A stretch of 64,000 nt of DNA from contig BQJR01000003.1 in NCBI GenBank assembly GCA_021604805.1, positions 868,001 through 932,000 of the forward strand, given 5' to 3'. The stretch comes from Planctomycetota bacterium. GTDB taxonomy: Bacteria; Planctomycetota; B15-G4. Numbering within the stretch: position 1 is the first letter of the stretch; every line of letters starts with the position of its first letter. The translations under genes were made by a program, and so were the position numbers. The notes below the pieces were generated by a model. That model saw only the letters and a program-made list of their open reading frames with translations, searched no databases and was not told the origin of the DNA. Of this stretch, positions 52,153 through 61,768 are shown in pieces.

Positions 52153-54435
52153 ATGCGCATCCGATTCGTTGAAATCTGCAACTTCAGAAAGCTCCAGGCA
52201 GTACGAGTTGACTTCTCGGAACAAACAACCATCTTCGTTGGAGCAAACAACAGCGGAAAGACCTCAGCGATCACAGCGCTCCGCAAGTTCCTCGTCGAAC
52301 GAAAGGACTGGTCTGTCAACGACTTCTCGCTTGCGCACTGGAGTCAACTCAACGCTCTAGCCGTGGAGTGGGAGAAGCAGGCATCAGACGGAGAGGCAGC
52401 GTCGCTGGATCACGAGAGCCTACTACCCTTCCTAGACGTCTGGCTTGAAGTGCCCAGTGAAGAACTGCATCACGTGCAGCAACTATTGCCGACGCTCGAC
52501 TGGGATGGCTCGAGCCTGGGGGTACGCCTACGGTTTGAACCAAAAGATGAGGAAGCACTTCGCAATGATTACCTGGCCCAGAGGACTGCAACCAAATCAG
52601 TGATGAGTGTGCCGATCGACGATGACACAGATGAAGGCAGCGATCGGTTCGAACTCTGGCCGCGGACGATGATGCACTTCCTATCGCGCAAGCTCCGTCA
52701 GTGCTTTGAAGTCAAGGCATATATTCTCGATCCATCAAAACTCAAAGCACCAAATGCTGGCCTCGCGAATCCACAAGTCCTGTCAGTAGAAAGTGAGCCA
52801 ATCGATGGGGACCCATTCAACAGGCTCATCCGTATCGACGAAATCAGTGCGCAGCGTGGTCTTGGCGCACGAGCTGGCTCGCGCGATGAAGCATCGGCCG
52901 AACAACGCAGGCATCAGCCGTCGTCCAAACTGTCGGTTCAACTTCGATCCTACTATGAGCGACATCTCGACCCGCTGCTAACGCCTGAAGCTGAGGACCT
53001 AGAGGCCCTTCGGGCGCTCCATGCGGCACAGTCGGCGTTCAACAAGCGCCTCTCAGAGGGATTTGCTGAGGCCCTAAAGGAGCTTGAGAGCCTTGGGTAT
53101 CCAGGTGTCACTGACCCGAAGCTAACCATCTCCACGGACTTGAAGCCCATCGATGGCCTGAACCACCCATCAGCGATTCAATACGAAGTACCCACTCACT
53201 CAGACGACGCACAAGGTGTTCACCGGCTACCGGAAGAGTCGAATGGATTAGGTTACCAGAACCTAGTCTCGATCGTCTTCGCCTTGATGAGCTTTCGGGA
53301 TGAGAGGATGAAGACTGGCAAAGCAGGAAAAGCTAGCCATGAAGAGGGCCAGCTGATTGAACCCCTGCACCTTGTCCTCATTGAGGAGCCGGAGGCGCAC
53401 CTGCACGCGCAAGTTCAGCAGGTGTTCATTAATCAAGCTTATGCGGTGCTACGAAAGCACGACAGCCTTGATGACCCATCTAAGCTCAGGACACAGCTCG
53501 TGGTAAGCACGCATTCAAGCCATATTGCGCACGAAGCAGATTTCAGCGCCCTGCGATACTTTCGGAGAATGCCAGCACCAGGCACTCCAGGAGCAGTCCC
53601 CACCACATCAGTAGTGAACCTATCTCAATCATTTGGGAATAACGATGAATCCGGCAGGTTTGCGAAACGATACTTAAAGGCGACTCACTGCGATCTATTC
53701 TTTGCTGACGCCGCAGTATTAGTTGAAGGCAGAGCAGAACGAATTCTGCTTCCTCATTTCGTGCGAACGCACGAGGAGTTCGCATTCCTAAGGCGCTGCT
53801 ACATCACATGGCTCGAAATCGGCGGGAGCCACGCACACCGCCTGAGGCCCCTGCTCATGCACCTTGGCTTGAACACCCTCATAATCACAGATCTCGATTC
53901 ACAGAGTGATGGAAGAGCAGCAACACCTCAACGGGAGAAAGCACTATCGACTGGAAACCCAACGCTCAAGCACTGGATACCCAACGAAGAATCATTCGAC
54001 AAGCTGATAGGCATGAGCGGCAACGACCTTCTTGCTCCAGAGCAAGAAAGCTATGCGATACGCGTAGCTTATCAGCGTCCAATCACGGTAGACCTTAATG
54101 CGAAAGGTGAAGCCGAAGCCCTTTCCGATACTTTTGAGGTCGCACTTGTCCTTGAGAACGTGAACTTCTTCAAAGCAATGGAGGGGGGTGGGCTCGTCGC
54201 GAAGTTCCGCGCTTGCATCGAAGAATCCAACGACATCTCGACACTCGTGGAAAAGCTATCCGAGGCCGTTAGGACTGGAAGGAAAGCCGAGTTTGCACTG
54301 GATGTTCTCTGCGGCGATGGCGACTCTATCATTCATGTCCCAAAGTATATCGCGGAGGGCCTCCACTGGCTCACCGATCAATTGAAAACTAGCGCGGAAG
54401 AGATGCCCCTAGCCACGCCTGGGGCATCTGCATGA
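52153..54435 (+). CDS. gajA: OLD-family ATP-dependent endonuclease with TOPRIM domain, GajA-like
   Basis: 760 residues, longer than typical GajA (about 580). ABC-type ATPase: Walker A GANNSGKTSA at about 32-41, Walker B LVLIEEPEAHLHAQ near 405-418, and H-loop QLVVSTHSSHIAHEAD near 448-463. The TOPRIM nuclease site follows: VLVEGRAERILL with the catalytic Glu at about 522, and LIITDLDSQSDG with the Asp pair at about 576. GajA nicks specific DNA when NTP levels fall during phage infection. It is coupled by ATGA to a UvrD-like helicase. AT-richer than flanking genes, so probably acquired. Confidence 0.88.
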   Translation: MRIRFVEICNFRKLQAVRVDFSEQTTIFVGANNSGKTSAITALRKFLVERKDWSVNDFSLAHWSQLNALAVEWEKQASDGEAASLDHESLLPFLDVWLEVPSEELHHVQQLLPTLDWDGSSLGVRLRFEPKDEEALRNDYLAQRTATKSVMSVPIDDDTDEGSDRFELWPRTMMHFLSRKLRQCFEVKAYILDPSKLKAPNAGLANPQVLSVESEPIDGDPFNRLIRIDEISAQRGLGARAGSRDEASAEQRRHQPSSKLSVQLRSYYERHLDPLLTPEAEDLEALRALHAAQSAFNKRLSEGFAEALKELESLGYPGVTDPKLTISTDLKPIDGLNHPSAIQYEVPTHSDDAQGVHRLPEESNGLGYQNLVSIVFALMSFRDERMKTGKAGKASHEEGQLIEPLHLVLIEEPEAHLHAQVQQVFINQAYAVLRKHDSLDDPSKLRTQLVVSTHSSHIAHEADFSALRYFRRMPAPGTPGAVPTTSVVNLSQSFGNNDESGRFAKRYLKATHCDLFFADAAVLVEGRAERILLPHFVRTHEEFAFLRRCYITWLEIGGSHAHRLRPLLMHLGLNTLIITDLDSQSDGRAATPQREKALSTGNPTLKHWIPNEESFDKLIGMSGNDLLAPEQESYAIRVAYQRPITVDLNAKGEAEALSDTFEVALVLENVNFFKAMEGGGLVAKFRACIEESNDISTLVEKLSEAVRTGRKAEFALDVLCGDGDSIIHVPKYIAEGLHWLTDQLKTSAEEMPLATPGASA

Positions 54436-56303
54436 CAACTAACGACGCAAACGAAGCGTGTATCTCGGACGCTGACGACATCGACTCCGAGCTGGCTGCA
54501 TGCTTGAACTTGACACAACCCCGCAGCTTCTTCCTGTTTGCGGGCGCCGGATCTGGCAAGACTCGATCGCTAGTCAACGTGCTTAGACACGCTCAGCGGA
54601 ACTTCAGTGAGGCGCTTAGGCTTAAGGGCCAGCGCATTTCCGTGATCACTTATACGAATGCAGCTCGCGATGAGATCAAACGCCGCCTTCAGTTCGACCC
54701 AATAATCGATGTGAGAACGATTCACAGCTTTGCATGGTCACTGATTAATGGCCTAGACAATGACATCAGAAAATGGCTGCAAACAAACCTTCTCGAGAAG
54801 ACAAAGGAACTGCTCCATAAGGAAGAGTCGGGTCGAGCCGGAACGAAGGCATCAGAGGTACGCGCTCGAAAAATTGAGTCAAACCTGAGACGAATCAAAG
54901 CTCTCAAGCAGGTCCGCCGGTTTACGTACAGCCCTCAAGGCGACAATCTACGTCGAGACTCGCTCAACCACGCTGAGGTCCTCGGCATCGCCTCAAACTT
55001 CATTACAAAGAAGCCGGCGATGCAGGCCATCTTAACAGGCCGCTACCCAATCCTCCTCGTCGACGAAAGCCAAGACACTAACAAACATATCATCACGGCC
55101 TTATTCAAACTGCAAGCTTCTCACCCCAACCACTTCTTACTTGGCCTGTTTGGGGACATGATGCAGCGCATCTACAATGATGGGCAAGAGGGCCTCGGCA
55201 AAGACCTTCCAGATTCATGGGCAACGCCCAGCAAGAGCGTAAACTACAGAAGCCCGAATCGCGTAGTCACTTTGATCAACCGAGTAAGAGCCACGACGGA
55301 CTCTCATGTGCAAATACCGCGTGAGGGCGCAGACGAAGGTGTCGTCCGCCTGTTTCTCCTGCCCACTAAGACCGCAGATAAGCCCGCGACGGAGCGGGCA
55401 ATCTCAGTTCAAATGGCAAGAATCACTGGCGACGACAAATGGGCAGATCCGCACGCAGTAAAAACACTCACCCTCGAGCACCGAATGGCGGCCACGCGAA
55501 TGGGGTTCTCAGATCTATTCTCACCCCTATATGAGGTCCAATCGTGGCGCACCAGCTTTCTTGGAGGTGTACTACCGGCCACGCGATTTTTCACTGACCA
55601 GATTCTTCCACTCGTCAAAGCCGCTCAGTCCAATGATCGCTTTGCAGTCGCTCGAATAATGAAATCCGATTCGCCACTCTTGACGCCTCAGGCAATTTTT
55701 TCTGCGGAGGATAAAGGCGCCCAACTGCTCGCGGCTCGTGAGGCGGTCAAAAGGTTGATGGCGCTTTGGGCGAATGAATCGAACCCCACACTCTTCGAAG
55801 TGTTGCAATGCGTGTATGAGCAAGACCTCCTTCCGATTCCTCGCAGCCTCCTAGACCACGCCATTCAAGGTGATAGGTTCAGCGAAGACACCGCCTCGCC
55901 AATCACGCAGAACAAAGGCGATGAAGAGAGCGAGAAAGACGCAGCGATTGCAGGGTTCTTGCGCGCCCCCTATTCTCAGCTTGAGCCCTTTGCTCGATAT
56001 ATCAAGGGAGAGTCTTGCTTTGACACTCATCAGGGTGTCAAGGGTCTCGAGTTTGACCGTGTCATGGTCGTTATGGACGACGAAGAGGCTAGGGGCTTTC
56101 TATTTAAGTACGAGAAGCTGTTTGGTGAGACCGATGCTGCCAGCAAGACCGCTGAAGCGACTAGGCGCTTATTTTATGTTACTTGCAGTCGAGCGATGCA
56201 AAGCCTCGCTCTTGTTGCATACGCGAATTCGCCCACTGCGGTGAAGCAGTTCGTTTCCGAGCAAGGCTGGTTTTCCGAGAACGAGATTATTTTGGAGCTG
56301 TGA
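54432..56303 (+). CDS. gajB: UvrD/PcrA-like helicase, GajB-like
   Basis: 623 residues, longer than typical GajB (about 490). Superfamily 1 motifs in order: Walker A GAGSGKTRSL at 38-47, motif Ia VITYTNAARDEIKRRL, motif II LLVDESQDTN at about 207, motif III GLFGDMMQRIY, motif V VKGLEFDRVMVV at about 536 and motif VI ATRRLFYVTCSRAM at about 575. Its ATG overlaps the nuclease stop. Together they form the class 2 OLD/Gabija two-gene layout. Sequence composition matches the nuclease and differs from the chromosome. Confidence 0.88.
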   Translation: MTTNDANEACISDADDIDSELAACLNLTQPRSFFLFAGAGSGKTRSLVNVLRHAQRNFSEALRLKGQRISVITYTNAARDEIKRRLQFDPIIDVRTIHSFAWSLINGLDNDIRKWLQTNLLEKTKELLHKEESGRAGTKASEVRARKIESNLRRIKALKQVRRFTYSPQGDNLRRDSLNHAEVLGIASNFITKKPAMQAILTGRYPILLVDESQDTNKHIITALFKLQASHPNHFLLGLFGDMMQRIYNDGQEGLGKDLPDSWATPSKSVNYRSPNRVVTLINRVRATTDSHVQIPREGADEGVVRLFLLPTKTADKPATERAISVQMARITGDDKWADPHAVKTLTLEHRMAATRMGFSDLFSPLYEVQSWRTSFLGGVLPATRFFTDQILPLVKAAQSNDRFAVARIMKSDSPLLTPQAIFSAEDKGAQLLAAREAVKRLMALWANESNPTLFEVLQCVYEQDLLPIPRSLLDHAIQGDRFSEDTASPITQNKGDEESEKDAAIAGFLRAPYSQLEPFARYIKGESCFDTHQGVKGLEFDRVMVVMDDEEARGFLFKYEKLFGETDAASKTAEATRRLFYVTCSRAMQSLALVAYANSPTAVKQFVSEQGWFSENEIILEL

Positions 56304-56466
56304 GTCTAGATGCAGTGAAAACTTTGGGGCTTGGTAATGCGCTTTGGCCGACGTAGTACTGTGATGAGATCGAGCGATTCAGCCTCAGCACCACGTGGCA
56401 GTAAAGTTCCCCGAGCATGCCCGCCCCATCTCGTCGAAGATCTGGAGTGCTGTTGGCACCAGATTT

Positions 56467-57160
56467 ATGCCGCTCGCTTCAGATGCTCTACGCCAGAGCG
56501 CCTTGCCTCTCGGCCTCGGTGTGGCACTCATGCTCACGACCTGCAGTGAGTCTTTCAGGCGACCAAACACTGCATCGAGCACCCCACCCCCACCCAACAT
56601 CCTCTTCATCTACTCCGACGACCACGCCACCGCCGCCATCGGCCCCTACGCCAACTCCGCCGTCGCGCTGCACTCGCCCACCCCGTACATCGACGCCCTC
56701 GCCGCCGCCAGCCTCCGCTTCGATTGCGTCTACTGCACCAACTTCATCTACGCCCCCGCGCGCGCAGTCGTGCTCATGGGCAAGCACAGTCACCTGAACG
56801 GGCTGCGCGACCTCGGCTACGTGTTCGACGGCTCGCAGGTCACAATCCCCAAGCCGATCCGCGAGCGCAGTTATCAAACCGCAATGTTCGGCAAGTAACA
56901 CCCCAAGAGCACCCCCACCGATTTTGACCACTGGGAAGTGCCCTCCGGCCAAGGTCAGTACTACCCGCCCGACTTCGAGCGGCCGGTGCAGAGCGAGCTC
57001 GGGCTCTACGAGGGCGACGACTTGCCCGAACCCGACACGCTCTTAGACGCCGACGCGGGGCGCGCGAGCGGGCCGCCGACATGGAAGCGCGCATGATCCC
57101 AGCGCAGCGCGCGGCTTGGGACGCGCGCTACGGCCCGCGCAACGTCGCGCGCTTGCGCAT
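56467..57160 (+). pseudogene. Decayed sulfatase gene
   Basis: Begins with a signal-like LGLGVALMLTTCSES, then PNILFIYSDDHATAAIGPYA and KHSHLNGLRDLGYVFDGSQ, both typical of type I sulfatases. The catalytic CxPSR site is YAPAR: the Cys that becomes formylglycine is Tyr and the Ser is Ala. A TAA at 56896 replaces the Trp of GKWH. Homology resumes after the stop (DFDHWEVPSGQGQYYPPDF, then DDLPEPDTL) and, in another frame, AQRAAWDARYGPRN near 57105. It has lost its middle and C-terminal parts. Not functional as a sulfatase. Confidence 0.85.
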
Positions 57161-57242
57161 CGAGGTCGGCGAGACCAACTCACCACCGACGACCCGGCCA
57201 TTGCTTCAAGCCACGAAGGCGGCTTACGGTGAGCTGTCGAAC

Positions 57243-57824
57243 ATGTCCGCGCCCCAACCAATCTTCTTCCCGACACCGGCCGACTTCCGAGCGTGGCTCG
57301 AAGCGCAGCACGCGGCGACCGACCAGCTCTGGGTCGGGTACTACAAGAAGGGCACGGAGAAGCCGTCCCTCACCTGGGAAGAGTCGGTGGAAGAAGCGCT
57401 CTGCTACGGCTGGATCGACGGGATCCGCAAGTCGCTCGACGAAGCGCGCTACATGATTCGCTTCACGCCGCGGAAACCGGCGAGCGTTTGGAGCCAGCGG
57501 AACATCGAGCTCGTCGAGCGACTCACTGCGGAAGGCCGCATGCAAGCCGCGGGTCTCGCCGCCTTCGCCCTCAAAAACGCACACCCCGACAGCGGCTACG
57601 CAGTCGCTCAGCTCGACGACGCCTTGCCGGACGAGATGGTGGCCCGGTTCAAGCACAGCGCGAGCGCCTGGGAGTTCTACCAGGCGCAACCGCCCGGCTA
57701 TCGCAAGCAATCGGCACGTTGGGTCACGAGCGCGAAGCGCCAAGAGACCCGAGAGCGGCGGCTGGCAACACTCATCGACGACTCAGCGAATCACCTGCGC
57801 ATCAAGCAGCTTCGTAAGAGTTGA
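57243..57824 (+). CDS. YdeI/OmpD-associated family protein
   Basis: 193 residues. Matches the family that carries the bacteriocin-protection annotation: FFPTPADFRAWLEAQHAATDQLWVGYYKKGT at the start, then LTWEESVEEALCYGWIDGIRKSLD and RKPASVWSQRNIELVERL. The C-terminus holds LPDEMVARFKHSASAWEFYQAQPPGYRKQSARWV. The biochemical role is unclear in the family. The ATG at 57243 was chosen because homology begins there. Confidence 0.88.
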   Translation: MSAPQPIFFPTPADFRAWLEAQHAATDQLWVGYYKKGTEKPSLTWEESVEEALCYGWIDGIRKSLDEARYMIRFTPRKPASVWSQRNIELVERLTAEGRMQAAGLAAFALKNAHPDSGYAVAQLDDALPDEMVARFKHSASAWEFYQAQPPGYRKQSARWVTSAKRQETRERRLATLIDDSANHLRIKQLRKS

Positions 57825-57878
57825 CGCGGTGGATCGAAGTCCTGATCCTCCCTCAGCTCAGCGCAGGAACTCAACGCC

Positions 57879-58616
57879 ATGACCGTCCTCGTACTTGGAG
57901 CAACCGGCGCAACCGGCCGTCTGCTCGTTCAGCAGTTGCTCGACCGCAACCACTCCGTGAGGGTGATCGTTCGATCCGCGGCCAGCCTTCCGGAGAGCCT
58001 CACGAGTCACGCGAAGGTCTCCGTGATCACGGCGAGTGTCCTCGATCTCAGCGACGCCGAGCTCGCCGAGCACGTGAACGAATGCAGCGCGGTGGCGTCG
58101 TGCTTGGGGCACAACCTCACTCTGAAGGGCCTGTTCGGGCGGCCGCGTCGACTCGTCACCGAGGCCACGCGCCGCGTGTGCGGGGCCGTCAAAGCGAGCG
58201 GCGAAGCGCAGCCCGTCAAGTTCGTGCTCATGAACACGGCGGGCAACAGCAATCGCGACCTCGAGGAGCGCGTGTCCTTCGCTCAGCGGATCGTGATCGG
58301 TCTGCTTCGCTGGCTCTTGCCTCCGCATGTCGACAATGAACAGGCTGCAGACTTCCTGCGCCTCGAGGTCGGCCAGAATCACGCGGCCATCGAGTGGGCG
58401 GCCGTGCGCCCCGATGGCTTGACGAACGAGGAGCAGGTCACGGCCTACGAGCTGCATCCGTCGCCGACCCGCAGCGCGATCTTCAACGCCGGCTCGACCA
58501 GCCGAGTGAACGTGGCTCACTTCATGGCGGCTCTCATCAGCGATGAAAGCTTGTGGCAGGCCTGGCGTGGGCAAATGCCGGTGATCTACAACTCGCCGCC
58601 GCAAGCGGAAGCCTGA
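57879..58616 (+). CDS. NAD(P)-binding (SDR/NmrA-like) protein
   Basis: 245 residues. Rossmann N-terminus VLVLGATGATGRLLVQQLLDR at about 3-23, shown here in part as LGATGATG, then SVRVIVRSAASL and VKFVLMNTAGNSNRD. The typical YxxxK pair is not evident; it resembles atypical SDRs that act as epimerases, reductases or regulators. Single gene, 54 bp after the YdeI-like gene. Confidence 0.85.
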   Translation: MTVLVLGATGATGRLLVQQLLDRNHSVRVIVRSAASLPESLTSHAKVSVITASVLDLSDAELAEHVNECSAVASCLGHNLTLKGLFGRPRRLVTEATRRVCGAVKASGEAQPVKFVLMNTAGNSNRDLEERVSFAQRIVIGLLRWLLPPHVDNEQAADFLRLEVGQNHAAIEWAAVRPDGLTNEEQVTAYELHPSPTRSAIFNAGSTSRVNVAHFMAALISDESLWQAWRGQMPVIYNSPPQAEA

Positions 58617-58638
58617 CAGGCGTCGGTGAGGGCGCGCC

Positions 58639-59871
58639 CTAGAGGTTCACGTGTCGCGCGTTCAGGATCAGCGCTTCCGTCACGCTGACCGTGGCCGCGC
58701 CCGAACCCTCCACGAGGTCGAGGCTCTCCGCGCTGAAGCGGACGTGCACGCGATCGTTGGAGAGGCTCGGCGGGAGGAAGTGCGCCACGACGTCCACCTC
58801 GCTGGCGAAACCGCCCCAAGATCCCTCGAGCACGAGTTGCTGACCCTGGATCCGAAGATCGAGCAGCACGACGACGGGATCGAGAGCAAGCGCGGCCTCG
58901 CCCTGGAGCTGCGCGCCGACGTCGGGCTCCCAGCCGGGAATCACGCACGCGATCACGCGCACGGCCTTGCCCTTGCGCGCAGTGCCGAGCAGCGTGGTGG
59001 CGTCCTGCGCACCAGCGATGCTGGCGAACGCGCCGTGGTGGAACAGATCGGGAGACACGGTGGCGAGTGCGTGGGCGAGCGGGGCCGCCACCTCGTCGTC
59101 GAGTGACTGCTCGGTCCAACCCACCAGGAGCTCCCCCTTCGAACGCATCTTTTTAGGCAGGCCAGCGGCGTCGAGGCGCGCGGCCATCTGCGACTTACCG
59201 CCCAAGCGACACTTGAGGTCGGTGTCTTGGATGCTGACCGCCGCCTCGAGCGTTGTGCTGCCGGCGAGGCTCCGCAGCTCCACGTCGTGCGGGCCGGGGC
59301 CGAGGCCACGCGGCATCACAAAGATGATGTTGTGGTGGTCGTTGCTCGGTTCGCCGTCGACTTCGGTCACGGCTTGCCAGCCGATCACCTTGGCGCGCTT
59401 GCCGCCCACGCGCACCTTGCCAGGGAGGATGCCGAGGAAGCGACCGAAGAGTTTGGTGCGCCCGCAACCGAAGCCCGCGCTGCTGCTCACGACGAGTGGC
59501 TCCGGCGCGAACACGGTGAGCGTCTGCGGCGCGTCGAAGTCGGGAACACCTTTGCGGCTCACACGCACGATGTACTCGCCGGGTGGCGCCTTCGACACGC
59601 GCGTATTGATCGTGGTGTCACTGGCGCCGACGAACTTGGTCTTGTAGGACTTGCCGTCGGCGAGGGAAACCAGTCGCACCTTGAGCTTGAAGCCCTTGAA
59701 GGTGCCGGCGCCGTCGAGAAAGCCTGTGCCGTTCAGCCGCAGAGAGTCCGGCGCTCCGACCTCGGTGTCTTCGAGCGACGTGATCGTCTGCGCGCGCGCG
59801 TCGCCGAACGCGAGCAACACGAGCAGGCACAGCGAGAGCCCAGGCACGAACGCCCTCCGGTGAATCTTCAT
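58639..59871 (-). CDS. Secreted IPT/TIG-domain protein
   Basis: 410 residues from the ATG at 59871, which has AGAGGGG upstream. Signal peptide (1-28). At least two IPT-like beta sandwiches: ITSLEDTEVGAPDSLRLNGTGF at the start, then APEPLVVSSSAGFGCGRTKLFGRFLGIL with a Cys. A C-terminal region (about 225-410) is Asp/Ala-rich and beta-like. Probably a surface or periplasmic protein of unknown role. Confidence 0.75.
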   Translation of the reverse strand: MKIHRRAFVPGLSLCLLVLLAFGDARAQTITSLEDTEVGAPDSLRLNGTGFLDGAGTFKGFKLKVRLVSLADGKSYKTKFVGASDTTINTRVSKAPPGEYIVRVSRKGVPDFDAPQTLTVFAPEPLVVSSSAGFGCGRTKLFGRFLGILPGKVRVGGKRAKVIGWQAVTEVDGEPSNDHHNIIFVMPRGLGPGPHDVELRSLAGSTTLEAAVSIQDTDLKCRLGGKSQMAARLDAAGLPKKMRSKGELLVGWTEQSLDDEVAAPLAHALATVSPDLFHHGAFASIAGAQDATTLLGTARKGKAVRVIACVIPGWEPDVGAQLQGEAALALDPVVVLLDLRIQGQQLVLEGSWGGFASEVDVVAHFLPPSLSNDRVHVRFSAESLDLVEGSGAATVSVTEALILNARHVNL

Positions 59872-60132
59872 GGTCGTACCCCTCTTGATCGGTGAGCCGT
59901 TGGCGACGCGGGCTCGGTGCCCGCGAGCGACACGCCCCGCTCCCACGGTGAGGGCGCGTCCGCTCGAACGCGTCGCCGCCGAGTGTGTCACAGCATCCCG
60001 AATCGGGGAACCGGCGTGCCGACGGCGAAGCGCTCACGGCGCGCGGTAGGAAGGTCAGCTCGAACGCCCACGCTCGATCGAGCACCGAATCGCGTTCCGG
60101 GGTAACCTTTTCACCCTTCAGGAGCAGCGCGA

Positions 60133-61659
60133 ATGGTCACGTTGAAGCAGGCCCTCATGATGTTGGCACTCGCGGGCGGCGCCCAAGCACAAGCTCCCAC
60201 ACCCACTCTGGCGGGCGTGTTCATCCCGGGCCCCGGCATTGTCTCCAGCATCGACAGCGGCGATGTCGACCACGATGGCCACGTGGATCTCGTGCTGGTC
60301 TCGCACGATTCGGGCACCACCGTCACGCTCATCCGCGCGCTCGGCGACGGCAGCTACTCCGCGCCCGAAACGCTCCCCGCCCCGACTCCGCTGGCGGCAC
60401 AAGGCAACGATGTTCACCTCGAGGACGCCAACGGCGACGGCGAACTCGACATCTTCCTCGGCCCACAAGGCGTGATGCTCGGCCACGGCGACGGCTCCTT
60501 CGATGCGGCCACGCCCGTGCCATGGCAGGACCACTTCAGCGCGCTCACCGGCAGTTCTGGAGTCGGTCACCTGAACGCCGACAACTTCAGCGACCTGCTG
60601 CTCGCGGGCACTCCCAAGCTCCCCGGCGGCCCGGGACGCCTGGTCTTCCTCGCTCAGGGCGACGGCAGCTTCGAAGCGTTGCCGCCCGACCCGGAGCTGC
60701 TCGCACTCGACGACGCCGCGTCCACAGGTTGGCTCGGTGACTTCGATGGCGACGGGCTCGACGACTCACTCTCCTACGCTTTCGAGCCGAGCCTTCATCT
60801 CGTCTTCTGCCGCAACCTGGGCGACGGTGACTTCGCGGCCGGGCAACCCAGCACGCGCCTCGAAGCCAGCAGCAACACGCCCCGGATCGTCGACCTGAAC
60901 AACGACGGCTTTGCAGACTTCGTGAACGCCAGCGCGCCGCTGCAGAGCGTCGAGACCTACCTGGGAGACGGCACTGGCGCGCTGCACTTCTCGCAGCGCA
61001 TCCAGGTGATCTTCCAGCCCGGCGTCCCCGTGATCCCCCACGCGCAAGGTGACATCGACGGCGACGGGTTCCTCGACATCGTGGTGAACACCGCGAGCTT
61101 CGGCCGACGAATCCTGCTCGGCGTCGGCGGCGGCAAGCTGCGCCTGGAAGACTCGTTCCTCGACCCGGGCGCCTTCGAGAACACGCTCCACATGAACGAC
61201 CTCAACGGCGATGGCTACGCCGACATGGTCACGGCGCCCGTGCCTTCCAATGACCAGATCGGCGTGGTGCTCGGATCCCCGACCTCGATCGTGGATCTGG
61301 GGTACGCGAGCGGCGCAGCTCGCTTGAGTTTGAGCGGCCTCACCGAAGCGGGTGCCGAGATGACCCTCACGCTCTCCGGAGTGCCGCAGGACACGCCCGC
61401 GCTGCTCGCGCTGTCGACATCGGGCTCAGTCTCGAACTTCGCGAGCGGGGTCCTGATCCCCGACGCCACGCCGCAGTTCCTGCTCATGGCCGGCACGCCG
61501 TTGCGCACGCGCTGGCCCGCGGACTTCGGCGGCCCCTACTTCTTCGCCCCGCAGCTCTACCTGCAAGCCGTGGTGGCCGAAGCCGGCGGCGTGCAGCTCA
61601 GCAACGCGTTGGTGGCCGTCGCACAAGACCCGCCGAACTTCGACACGCGCAACCGTTGA
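60133..61659 (+). CDS. Secreted FG-GAP/VCBS repeat protein
   Basis: 508 residues. Signal peptide (1-20). The body has about five FG-GAP/EF-hand-like calcium repeats: DVDHDGHVDLVLVS, EDANGDGELDIFLG, DFDGDGLDDSL, DLNNDGFADFVNA and DIDGDGFLDIVVN, then DLNGDGYADMV. These form a beta-propeller of integrin-alpha type. A C-terminal beta-sandwich follows (about 390-508). AGGAG precedes the ATG by 8. Such proteins are abundant in planctomycetes and usually outside the cell. Confidence 0.9.
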   Translation: MVTLKQALMMLALAGGAQAQAPTPTLAGVFIPGPGIVSSIDSGDVDHDGHVDLVLVSHDSGTTVTLIRALGDGSYSAPETLPAPTPLAAQGNDVHLEDANGDGELDIFLGPQGVMLGHGDGSFDAATPVPWQDHFSALTGSSGVGHLNADNFSDLLLAGTPKLPGGPGRLVFLAQGDGSFEALPPDPELLALDDAASTGWLGDFDGDGLDDSLSYAFEPSLHLVFCRNLGDGDFAAGQPSTRLEASSNTPRIVDLNNDGFADFVNASAPLQSVETYLGDGTGALHFSQRIQVIFQPGVPVIPHAQGDIDGDGFLDIVVNTASFGRRILLGVGGGKLRLEDSFLDPGAFENTLHMNDLNGDGYADMVTAPVPSNDQIGVVLGSPTSIVDLGYASGAARLSLSGLTEAGAEMTLTLSGVPQDTPALLALSTSGSVSNFASGVLIPDATPQFLLMAGTPLRTRWPADFGGPYFFAPQLYLQAVVAEAGGVQLSNALVAVAQDPPNFDTRNR

Positions 61660-61671
61660 CGGCGCGGCAAC

Positions 61672-61768
61672 CGCTCACCGCGTAACGCCCGCTCACCGCG
61701 GAACGCTGCTAGCCGCGCAACGCCGCGAGCCGCGCAACACTCGCTAGCCCGTGCGACGCTCGCTCAGG
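61672..61768. repeat. Degenerate 17-18 bp tandem repeats
   Basis: Five to six units of the type CGCTCACCGCGTAACGCC and GCTAGCCGCGCAACGCC follow one another between the FG-GAP stop and the peroxidase stop. They are close enough to be one array that has diverged. Their position between convergent genes suggests a terminator-associated or neutral array. Confidence 0.6.
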
